A stretch of 64,000 nucleotides of DNA from Mycolicibacterium phlei (GTDB lineage: Bacteria; Actinomycetota; Actinomycetes; Mycobacteriales; Mycobacteriaceae), in contig NZ_CP014475.1 in NCBI RefSeq assembly GCF_001583415.1, positions 1,426,001 through 1,490,000 of the forward strand, in the 5' to 3' direction. The notes beneath the pieces are model-generated. The model had not been told where the DNA came from, did not search any database, and saw only the letters and a program-made list of their open reading frames with translations. Positions 54,494-62,737 of the stretch are shown one piece after another (the stretch's first letter is position 1; each line of letters begins with the position of its first letter). Position numbers and translations under genes: made by a program.

Positions 54494-55284
54494 TTACCAG
54501 TGGGCATCGCGTACTCGGCGGTGTCGGGATCGAACGCGGGCCGGCGCGCGTAGTCGAGTTCGATGAGCACTTCGGGCTCGTCGGGCGCGACGGTGACCAC
54601 CACGGCGGTGTTCACGCGCGGCACCCGCGTCGTCGTGGTGACCATGTTCGCCGTGACGCGCTGCGTCCCGGCCGCGGTCGGGAAGTCCACCACGACGGTG
54701 AACAGCGGATGGGTGTCGCTCCACTTGTTGAGGAACCCGACCTCACTCAGCACCCCGGGCACCCGCCTGCCGCGGCGTCGGACATCGTGGATCCACTCCC
54801 GGCGACGCCGGGTGTAGCGCAACGCCGACCACGCCAGCAGCCCGGCTACCGCCGCGCACAGGCCGCACGCGACGGCCGCCAGCGCCAGCCAGAGGCCGAT
54901 GCCGTCGCGTGTCCACACCGCGACACCGAGGATCCCGAACCCCGCGCCCGCGAGGGCGGGCACCGCCGTGATGCGTTTGGCCGCTGAACGCTGGCCGAGG
55001 GTGTCGCGCGCCTCGTCGACGGCCGCGTCGGCGATCATCATCGGCAGGAATGAATAGAGGATTGCGCAGATGCCGAACCATTTCGGGTCGGGGCCGGGCT
55101 CGCTCATCACCGCGACGAACAGCGCCGCGCCGACCCCGGACGGCACCCATGCCACGAACGTGACCACCATGAAACCGGTGATCAGCCGCGGGGCGCCGAG
55201 GGGTATCGCGGTGATGTGCTCACCCTTCTCGCGCATCGAGAAGTGCGGGAAGGTGTCCTCCCACGAAGGGGTCTCGCTGATCAT
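54490..55284 (-). CDS. Hypothetical membrane protein
   Basis: A 264-aa protein I cannot name. After a hydrophilic 30-residue N-terminus there are about four transmembrane helices (residues 33-62, 72-90, 111-125 and 131-152). The remaining 110 residues are a soluble domain with an Arg-rich start (RYTRRRREWIHDVRRRGRR) and beta strands (HPLFTVVVDFPTAAGTQRVTANMV, AVVVTVAPDEPEVLIELDYARRP) that resemble a small OB-like domain. Its 3' end overlaps aroF by 4 nt tail to tail. It is divergent from another unknown with two membrane segments at 55372. Confidence 0.78.
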   Translation of the reverse strand: MISETPSWEDTFPHFSMREKGEHITAIPLGAPRLITGFMVVTFVAWVPSGVGAALFVAVMSEPGPDPKWFGICAILYSFLPMMIADAAVDEARDTLGQRSAAKRITAVPALAGAGFGILGVAVWTRDGIGLWLALAAVACGLCAAVAGLLAWSALRYTRRRREWIHDVRRRGRRVPGVLSEVGFLNKWSDTHPLFTVVVDFPTAAGTQRVTANMVTTTTRVPRVNTAVVVTVAPDEPEVLIELDYARRPAFDPDTAEYAMPTGN

Positions 55285-55371
55285 CGCCCCAGTATTGCCA
55301 CGCGAATCCGGCCCGCGCTGCCGGTGGCCGGACGTCAGGCCGGATTCTCACGAAAGGCTCAGAGCTTCACC

Positions 55372-56178
55372 ATGGTTCACTTCAGCGTCGTCGCCGATGC
55401 TGTGAATATGGCTGCGCGACAACGGCAACGGGAGTGGCCCGGTGATCCGCACGCGGTGTGGGGGGCCACGCGCGGGTGGTGCGACATGCAGTCACCGCCC
55501 CGGCCGCGCCTGCCCGATTGGCGTGACGCCGACGTCTTCGCACAATGCGTGTCGCCGCGGCATGTCACACCGACGCCGTGGTGCACCGTGGCCGCGGGGT
55601 TGTTCTTCGCCGTCTGCGTGTGGTTGCAGGACGGCGGCCTGCTCGACATCGTGTTCGCCGTGGGCGCAGTCGGGCTCGTCACCGCAGGGTTCTATTTCAT
55701 GTGGTGGGAGCGCTACCGCCACGCCCACTGGATGCGCCGACTGCACGCCCGCGCCCTGGAGTACGGGGTGGGCGGGCATGCGTACCGTACGGAGTTCACA
55801 TGGCACGACGGTGAAGGCGCCCCGACGGCGACGTTTCTCGTCGTCGACGAACGGTTGCCCGACCACGCCGCGCTGCGCCTGCACCGGGCCCTCACCACAT
55901 GGCTGGATCGCGTCACGGCCGACCCCCAACTGAATTCGCGTGCACGTCAATTGTTTAACCGCCGTTGGGCCGTCGCGCTGGTCGAGATCTTCGGCCCGGA
56001 AGCGGCCGGCGGCTGGCTGGTTCTCGATCAGGGCGACGACGACTCGCCGTGGCGACTGCTGCTCGACCGGCCCACCGGCGTCGAGGAGTACCTGCACGAC
56101 GAGATCATGGTCATCGGCGCTCACCCGTCGGGTGGTAAGCCGTCACGAGGCGCGGCGAATACCACGCTTGAGCAATAG
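55372..56178 (+). CDS. Hypothetical protein with two membrane segments
   Basis: A 268-aa protein of unknown function. Two adjacent hydrophobic segments (about 68-86 and 88-106: TVAAGLFFAVCVWL and IVFAVGAVGLVTAGFYFMWW) form a hairpin. The C-terminal 150 residues are soluble and contain HAYRTEFTWHDGEGAPTATFLVVDERLPDHAALRLHRAL, a pattern I do not recognise. Other starts are possible at the ATG 55411 or 55486. Its last 36 nt overlap the 3' end of whiB3 on the opposite strand. No homologue lies here in M. tuberculosis. Confidence 0.7.
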   Translation: MVHFSVVADAVNMAARQRQREWPGDPHAVWGATRGWCDMQSPPRPRLPDWRDADVFAQCVSPRHVTPTPWCTVAAGLFFAVCVWLQDGGLLDIVFAVGAVGLVTAGFYFMWWERYRHAHWMRRLHARALEYGVGGHAYRTEFTWHDGEGAPTATFLVVDERLPDHAALRLHRALTTWLDRVTADPQLNSRARQLFNRRWAVALVEIFGPEAAGGWLVLDQGDDDSPWRLLLDRPTGVEEYLHDEIMVIGAHPSGGKPSRGAANTTLEQ

Positions 56179-56433
56179 TTCACGCTCGGATTCCGACAAC
56201 CCTCCCCAGATGCCGTAGGGCTCACCGACCGCCAGCGCATGCGACCGGCACTGGGCGATCACCGGGCAGCGCCGGCACATCTCCTTCGCACGCATCTCCC
56301 GCTGCGCCCGGGCGCGGCCACGCTCACCGTCGGGATGGAAGAACATCGACGAATCGACGCCTCGGCAAAGGCCCGACATCTGCCAGTCCCAAATGTCAGC
56401 GTTCGGCCCCGGAAGCTGTTGCGGTTGTGGCAT
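56143..56433 (-). CDS. whiB3: Redox-sensing transcription factor WhiB3
   Basis: A 96-aa WhiB-family iron-sulfur protein. Cys23, Cys53, Cys56 and Cys62 bind a [4Fe-4S] cluster; the G-I-W-G-G turn (GIWGGLSESERE) and the basic C-terminal LLLKRGIRR contact sigma factor and DNA. The Cys positions match those of M. tuberculosis WhiB3, and the orientation opposite to groEL1 and sigD is the same as for Rv3416. WhiB3 senses NO, oxygen and redox state and controls lipid synthesis. Confidence 0.95.
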   Translation of the reverse strand: MPQPQQLPGPNADIWDWQMSGLCRGVDSSMFFHPDGERGRARAQREMRAKEMCRRCPVIAQCRSHALAVGEPYGIWGGLSESERELLLKRGIRRAS

Positions 56434-56802
56434 TGGAAAACCCCTCTCTGCGCACCTATTTCACGTACTAATCGGTGCGTGAGTTACAGAACCGATCCGA
56501 GCTCAAGTCGCCGATGACCACTCGTGGTGACAAAGTATGGGGGAGCGCGAAATTCCGTCAATAGCCCGAACATGTGCTCATCGACATAACCGCAGGCCAA
56601 GAATTTACCTCACGTTCATCATTGCGACTCACGTGTAGCGGGAACGGTGCTATGCAAACGAAGCGCCGTGCGCCGCGACGCGTGTTTGTCCAGTTCGCGT
56701 ACAAACGGGGGTTAACAGCAATTCCCGGCGTCTTACATGCCGTTAACATTGCGCCAATCAACTGTTAACCGCGGTTCGGGCGGTTGGTAGCGTGCCCAGA
56801 CG
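56434..56802. promoter_or_regulatory. Long divergent control region of whiB3 and the TPR-like gene
   Basis: The only gap of more than 300 nt in the window, and less GC-rich than its surroundings. It holds CGCACC/GGTGCG arms (56451-56456 and 56474-56479), a palindrome ACCACTCGTGGT (56517-56528), and three GTTAAC sites within 59 nt (56711, 56742, 56764). I see no gene. Complex control of whiB3 is plausible, but no factor can be assigned. Confidence 0.6.
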
Positions 56803-57579
56803 ATGTCCGCTGCCGACCAGTTGTTCACCGCCGCGTTCGGAGACGCTCCGGGGCGCTGGCCGCTGCCCGCCGCCGTGACGCCGCACGAGCGGTGGCTGCG
56901 CGCCGTCGCCGCCGGCGGCCAGGGCCGCTACGCGTCGGCCCGGGCCGAGCTGGCGGTCCTCTACCGCGAATCCGGCCCCCAACGGTCGCTCGCCTACAAC
57001 ACCCAGGCCTCGTTCCTGCGTCAACTCGGCTGGCACACCCCGGCCCGCTGCTGGGACGGGCGGGCGCTGGCCGCCGCCGGCGATGACGACGAGGCGACCG
57101 CCGACGCGCTGATCGGGCTCGCCGCCGACGCGCTGGGCGTCGGCCGGTTCCCCGCGTCGGCGCGGGCCCTCGAGCGCGCCGCCGACCTGGTCGGTGACCA
57201 TCCGAGGCTGCGGGTGCGCTACGCCTGGGTCAGCGCCGAACTGGCCATGGCCAGCGGCCGCGGCGCCGACGCCCTCGACCACGCACAGCGCGCCGTCGGC
57301 CACGCCGAGCGGTTCGGCTCCACCCGGCACCGGGTGAAGTCGTCGGCGGTGCTGGCGGCCGCGCACTGCAGCGCCGGCGACCTCGCCGCCGCCCGCACCG
57401 TCGCCGACACCGCCCTCGCCGAGACCGAGGAACACGGGCTGGTACCGCTGCGTTGGGCACTGGCGTGCCTGCTGTCCGACATCGGCAGCGACCGGCATTC
57501 CGCGCAGGCCATCGCGGACATCCGCGATGACAGCGCGACCGTTGTCCGCCTGCGCGGCGGGGTCTGGTCGGTGCGGTGA
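56803..57579 (+). CDS. TPR-like hypothetical protein (Rv3415c-like)
   Basis: A 258-aa protein made of repeated helical hairpins with TPR-like spacing (for example RYASARAELAVLYRES, RFPASARALERAADLVGD, GADALDHAQRAVGHAERFG, AARTVADTALAETEEHG). TPR arrays are protein-interaction scaffolds. No signal peptide or membrane helix. The start is the ATG at 56803; the Shine-Dalgarno is weak. It sits between whiB3 and sigD, matching Rv3415c. The partner and function are unknown. Confidence 0.82.
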   Translation: MSAADQLFTAAFGDAPGRWPLPAAVTPHERWLRAVAAGGQGRYASARAELAVLYRESGPQRSLAYNTQASFLRQLGWHTPARCWDGRALAAAGDDDEATADALIGLAADALGVGRFPASARALERAADLVGDHPRLRVRYAWVSAELAMASGRGADALDHAQRAVGHAERFGSTRHRVKSSAVLAAAHCSAGDLAAARTVADTALAETEEHGLVPLRWALACLLSDIGSDRHSAQAIADIRDDSATVVRLRGGVWSVR

Positions 57580-57666
57580 GCGGGGGAACGCCGTGGTGAA
57601 AGTTATTGTTTAGCTGAGCTGCCCTGCCTAATCGAGCCGTTCGTAACGTTGGAGAGATCGCCCACG

Positions 57667-58245
57667 ATGACACTTCCGGGAGAACGTCTCGATGCTGTCG
57701 TTGCTGAGGCAGTGGCAGGCAACCGGGACGCGCTCCGGGAGGTGCTGGAGACCATCCGCCCGATCATTGTCCGGTACTGCCGGGCACGGATCGGAGCCGC
57801 GGAACGTAGTGGTCTCTCGGCAGACGACGTTGCGCAGGAGGTTTGCTTGGCCGCCATCACGGCGTTGCCGCGGTACAAGGATCAGGGACGCCCGTTCCTG
57901 GCCTTTGTGTACGGCATAGCCGCACACAAGGTTGCTGACGCGCATCGTGCTGCGGCCAGGAACAAGTCCGACCCGACCGATGTCGTGCCGGAACGGTATT
58001 CCCTGGAAGCCGGTCCGGAGCAGATGGCTCTGGACAACGAGGCGTCGGCGCGGATGAACAAACTTCTGTCCGTCCTTCCCGAGAAACAGCGCGAAATCCT
58101 GATTTTGCGGGTGGTTGTGGGCATGAGTGCGGAGGAGACGGCCGAGGCCGTCGGCAGCACGCCCGGCGCGGTCCGCGTCGCTCAGCACCGCGCGCTGGCG
58201 CGGCTCAAGTCCGAGATCGTGGCGACGGGGCGTGACTATGCCTGA
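57667..58245 (+). CDS. sigD: ECF RNA polymerase sigma factor SigD
   Basis: A 192-aa extracytoplasmic-function sigma factor. Region 2 is recognisable in ADDVAQEVCLAAITALPRYKDQGRPFLAFVYGIAAHKVADAHR and region 4 in LPEKQREILILRVVVGMSAEETAEAVGSTPGAVRVAQHRALARLK. ATG 57667 is chosen over a TTG at 57649 because TTGGAGAG then becomes a Shine-Dalgarno at proper spacing. It overlaps its anti-sigma gene by 8 nt. SigD in M. tuberculosis is linked to stringent response and stationary phase (Rv3414c). Confidence 0.95.
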   Translation: MTLPGERLDAVVAEAVAGNRDALREVLETIRPIIVRYCRARIGAAERSGLSADDVAQEVCLAAITALPRYKDQGRPFLAFVYGIAAHKVADAHRAAARNKSDPTDVVPERYSLEAGPEQMALDNEASARMNKLLSVLPEKQREILILRVVVGMSAEETAEAVGSTPGAVRVAQHRALARLKSEIVATGRDYA

Positions 58246-59368
58246 CTTCGGACGCTGGACGTCGAACGGGGGAGACCCCTCACTCAACGAGATCAACCGG
58301 TCCGACCGGTTCCTCGACGCGCTGGCCAACCAGCAGCAGCCGTATGTGACCGACCACGCCGAGGCCGAACTCGCGCAGCTGATGGCCAGCTGGCGCGACG
58401 AGGTCAGGCATGCGCCGCTGACCGCGGTGGTCACCCCGCGCGACGCGGTGATCGCCCTGGACCGCGCCGCCACGTCGCGTCGTCGCACCCGGTTGTCGCT
58501 GGCCGTCATCGGCTCGGCCGCCGCCGCGGTGCTGGCCTTGGGCGGCGTCGGCGCCGTCGTCGCCGGCTCGGGACCGGGGGATCCGCTCTACGGGCTGCGC
58601 ACCATGTTGTTCGGTGAGCAGCAGAGCACCCGCGACGACGCAGTGGTGCTGGCCGCCCAGACGCAGATGGCCGAGGTGCAGCAGCTCATCGACCAGGGCC
58701 AGTGGGAGGCCGCGCAGGACAAGCTGCAGACGCTGACCACCACCGTCGCCACCGTGAGCGACGAGCAGGTCAAAGAGGAGCTCGTCACGCAGTGGCAGGA
58801 GCTGACGGTCAAGGTCGAGGCCCAGGACCCCGCGGCGACCCTGCCGCCGGACGCCCCGGCGCCGGAGTTCCCCGACATCACCGTGCTGGAGCTGCCGCCG
58901 GTGCTGGAGAACCCCGCGACGACGGATACCTCGACGGAGACGACCGTCCCGTCGGAGGAGCCCACGTCGGACCCGTCGGACACCGCGACGACCGAGCCGT
59001 CCCCGGTGGAGGGCCCGTCGCCGACGGAAAGCCCGATCCCCACTCAGACTCCCGCCCCGACGTCGGAGCCCGTGCAGCTGCCGAAGCCGACGCAGACGAC
59101 GGTTCCTTCCACAACGACGGTGCCCACCACAACGACGGTGCCCACCACAACGACGGTGCCTTCTACAACGACGGTGCCTTCTACAACGACGGTGCCCACC
59201 ACTTCAACGGCGGCACCGCAGCCGACGCGCACGACGAGCGTCCCCCAGCCCACGCAGGAAGAACCTGCGCAGGAAGAACCTGCGCAGGAAGACGAGGAGC
59301 GGCCGGCACCCGAGATCGTCACGACGACGGTCGTCGTCCCCGAGCCGGGAGGCGACGCGGAGGAGTAG
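58238..59368 (+). CDS. rsdA: Anti-sigma-D factor RsdA
   Basis: A 376-aa single-pass membrane anti-sigma factor. The cytosolic N-terminus (1-88) binds SigD; one transmembrane helix follows (about 89-111, LSLAVIGSAAAAVLALGGVGAVVAG). An extracellular helical segment leads into a long Thr/Pro/Ser/Glu tail with six tandem TTVPST-type hexapeptides and QEEPA repeats. It is longer than Rv3413c (about 299 aa), mostly by the repetitive tail. Known RsdA is released by ClpP-dependent proteolysis. The ATG at 58238 overlaps sigD by 8 nt. Confidence 0.92.
   Translation: MPDFGRWTSNGGDPSLNEINRSDRFLDALANQQQPYVTDHAEAELAQLMASWRDEVRHAPLTAVVTPRDAVIALDRAATSRRRTRLSLAVIGSAAAAVLALGGVGAVVAGSGPGDPLYGLRTMLFGEQQSTRDDAVVLAAQTQMAEVQQLIDQGQWEAAQDKLQTLTTTVATVSDEQVKEELVTQWQELTVKVEAQDPAATLPPDAPAPEFPDITVLELPPVLENPATTDTSTETTVPSEEPTSDPSDTATTEPSPVEGPSPTESPIPTQTPAPTSEPVQLPKPTQTTVPSTTTVPTTTTVPTTTTVPSTTTVPSTTTVPTTSTAAPQPTRTTSVPQPTQEEPAQEEPAQEDEERPAPEIVTTTVVVPEPGGDAEE
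59096..59203 (+). repeat. Six 18-bp tandem repeats in rsdA
   Basis: Six contiguous 18-nt units, consensus ACGACGGTGCCCACCACA, encode the hexapeptide TTVPTT or TTVPST. Units 2-3 and units 4-5 are identical pairs, which suggests slipped-strand expansion; copy number is likely to vary between strains. Confidence 0.92.
59255..59293 (+). repeat. 15-bp tandem repeats near the rsdA 3' end
   Basis: CAGGAAGAACCTGCG occurs at 59255-59269 and 59270-59284, followed by a partial third copy. It encodes QEEPA. Confidence 0.85.
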
Positions 59369-59389
59369 CCGCTCAGCGCCGCCGAGAGG

Positions 59390-59794
59390 TCAGCGGAAGT
59401 TGTCGGTGTCCGACGTCGCCTCGTTGAGCGAGGCGTCCGCGTAACCGCGGCAGTAGTCCCACGTCACGTAGGCGTCGGGCTCGGGATCGTAGGCAGGCTC
59501 ATGCGGCCGGACCGTCCCGTCGACGAGCAGCTGCAGCAGGTTGGCGCGCAGCATGTCCCAGTCGTGGTAGTGGTCCTGCTGGCATTCGTCGCAGCACACC
59601 ACGAGCCCGCGGATGCCCTTGTGGGCGAGCAGCGCCTCGTACACCGCCAGATCGGCCAGATCAGCCTCGACCGCGATCCGTTCCTGCGGGTCCAGCGGCT
59701 GCCCGGGTTCGAGGGCATCCAGCGCTGCCGACGGGTCGTACGGGTCATCGGCGAACGGGTCGGGTGGCAAACCCGGTGGCAGGTGATCACGCAC
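59390..59794 (-). CDS. DUF5319 family protein (Rv3412-like)
   Basis: A 134-aa acidic cytosolic protein conserved in actinobacteria next to guaB2. The centre contains a Cys/His-rich patch (VVCCDECQQDHYHDW) that could bind a metal; the C-terminus has VTWDYCRGYADASL. Function is unknown. The GTG start at 59794 is preceded at 6 nt by TAGGGT, a -10 element (59801-59806), so translation is predicted to be leaderless. It converges with rsdA and diverges from guaB2. Confidence 0.88.
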   Translation of the reverse strand: MRDHLPPGLPPDPFADDPYDPSAALDALEPGQPLDPQERIAVEADLADLAVYEALLAHKGIRGLVVCCDECQQDHYHDWDMLRANLLQLLVDGTVRPHEPAYDPEPDAYVTWDYCRGYADASLNEATSDTDNFR

Positions 59795-59800
59795 GAGTCC

Positions 59801-59806
59801 ACCCTA
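59801..59806 (-). promoter_or_regulatory. -10 element of the DUF5319 gene, leaderless
   Basis: Read on the minus strand, TAGGGT fits TANNNT. It is followed by 6 nt and the GTG start codon, the canonical spacing for a transcript whose first base is the start codon. Confidence 0.5.
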
Positions 59807-59877
59807 CGCAGCGGCGCTATATCGCGCTAGCCGATCCCCCTACATGGTGGCGTGGGCGAACAGCGCCCTTCAGCCGA

Positions 59878-61503
<1,626 letters not shown>

Positions 61504-61542
61504 CCCGGGTGACCTGCCGCTCAAAGAGGAGATAACGGGGCC

Positions 61543-62679
61543 GTGCGAGACATGGTTGAAATCGGCATGGGCAGAACCGCCCGCCGCACATACGAACTCG
61601 ATGACATCAACATCGTGCCGTCTCGGCGGACCCGCTCGTCGAAGGACGTCTCGACCGCGTGGCAGCTCGACGCCTACCGGTTCGAGATCCCGGTCGTCAC
61701 GCATCCGACCGACGCGCTGGTGTCCCCGGAGTTCGCCATCGAGATGGGCCGGCTCGGCGGGCTCGGCGTCATCAACGGTGAGGGCCTGATCGGCAGGCAC
61801 CGCGACGTGGCCGCCAAGGTCGCCCAGGTTGTCGAGGCCGCGGAGAAGGAACCCGAGTCCTCGGCGGCGATCCGGCTGCTGCAGCAGCTGCACGCCGCGC
61901 CGCTGAACCCGGATCTGCTCGGCGAGGCCGTCGCGCGGATCCGCGACGCCGGGGTGACCACCGCGGTGCGGGTCAGCCCGCAGAACGCCAAGGCGCTGAC
62001 CCCGGTGCTGGTCCAGGCCGGGATCGACCTGCTGGTCATCCAGGGCACGATCATCTCCGCCGAGCGGGTGGCCAACAACGGTGAACCGCTGAACCTCAAG
62101 ACGTTCATCTCCGAGCTCGACGTGCCCGTCGTCGCCGGCGGGGTGCTCGACCACCGCACCGCGCTGCACCTGATGCGCACCGGGGCGGCCGGCGTCATCG
62201 TCGGCTACGGCTCCACCGAGGGCGCCACCACCAGCGGTGAGGTGCTGGGCATCAGCGTGCCGATGGCCACCGCGATCGCCGACGCCGCCGCCGCCCGCCG
62301 CGAGTACCTCGACGAGACCGGCGGCCGCTACGTGCACGTCATCGCCGACGGCGACATCCACACCTCCGGCGACCTGGCCAAGGCCATCGCCTGCGGCGCC
62401 GACGCCGTCATGCTCGGCACCCCGCTGGCCGCGTCGGCCGAGGCGCTGGGCGGGGGCTGGTTCTGGCCGGCCGCCGCCGCGCACCCGTCGCTGCCGCGCG
62501 GCGCGTTCCTGCAGGTCGCGTTCGGGGAGCGGCCGCCGCTGGAGCAGGTCCTCAACGGGCCCTCCGACGATCCGTTCGGCTCGCTGAACCTGGTCGGCGG
62601 CCTGCGCCGGTCGATGGCCAAGGCCGGCTACTGCGACCTCAAGGAGTTCCAGAAGGTCGGCCTGACCGTCGGCAGCTGA
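61543..62679 (+). CDS. guaB3: GuaB3-type IMPDH-family protein
   Basis: A 378-aa IMPDH/GMP reductase-related barrel protein without CBS domains. VEIGMGRTARRTYELDDINIVPSRRTRSSKDV is the GuaB3 signature. The GPGSICTTR catalytic loop of true IMPDH is not present in that form; the corresponding part reads VVAGGVLDHRTALHLMRTGAAGVIVGYG, so activity may differ from GuaB2. GTG 61543 follows an AAAGAGGAG; ATG 61552 is possible. It is 39 nt behind guaB2. Corresponds to Rv3410c. Confidence 0.94.
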   Translation: MRDMVEIGMGRTARRTYELDDINIVPSRRTRSSKDVSTAWQLDAYRFEIPVVTHPTDALVSPEFAIEMGRLGGLGVINGEGLIGRHRDVAAKVAQVVEAAEKEPESSAAIRLLQQLHAAPLNPDLLGEAVARIRDAGVTTAVRVSPQNAKALTPVLVQAGIDLLVIQGTIISAERVANNGEPLNLKTFISELDVPVVAGGVLDHRTALHLMRTGAAGVIVGYGSTEGATTSGEVLGISVPMATAIADAAAARREYLDETGGRYVHVIADGDIHTSGDLAKAIACGADAVMLGTPLAASAEALGGGWFWPAAAAHPSLPRGAFLQVAFGERPPLEQVLNGPSDDPFGSLNLVGGLRRSMAKAGYCDLKEFQKVGLTVGS

Positions 62680-62707
62680 GCCCCTCGCGAGGGCACCCTG
62701 GCTAGGA

Positions 62708-62723
62708 GTTACCGGCGGGTAAC
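62708..62723. promoter_or_regulatory. Inverted repeat upstream of choD
   Basis: GTTACC (62708-62713), GGCG, GGTAAC (62718-62723) is a perfect 6-bp inverted repeat. A CATACT (62726-62731) resembling a -10 box lies 6 nt before the ATG, so the repeat would cover the promoter. Confidence 0.5.
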
Positions 62724-62737
62724 GCCATACTGGGTGC

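Noticed and set aside
57643..57648. GTAACG as a SigD autoregulatory -35 box
   Set aside because: It matches a SigD-like -35 but sits so close to the start that the -10 would fall inside the coding region.
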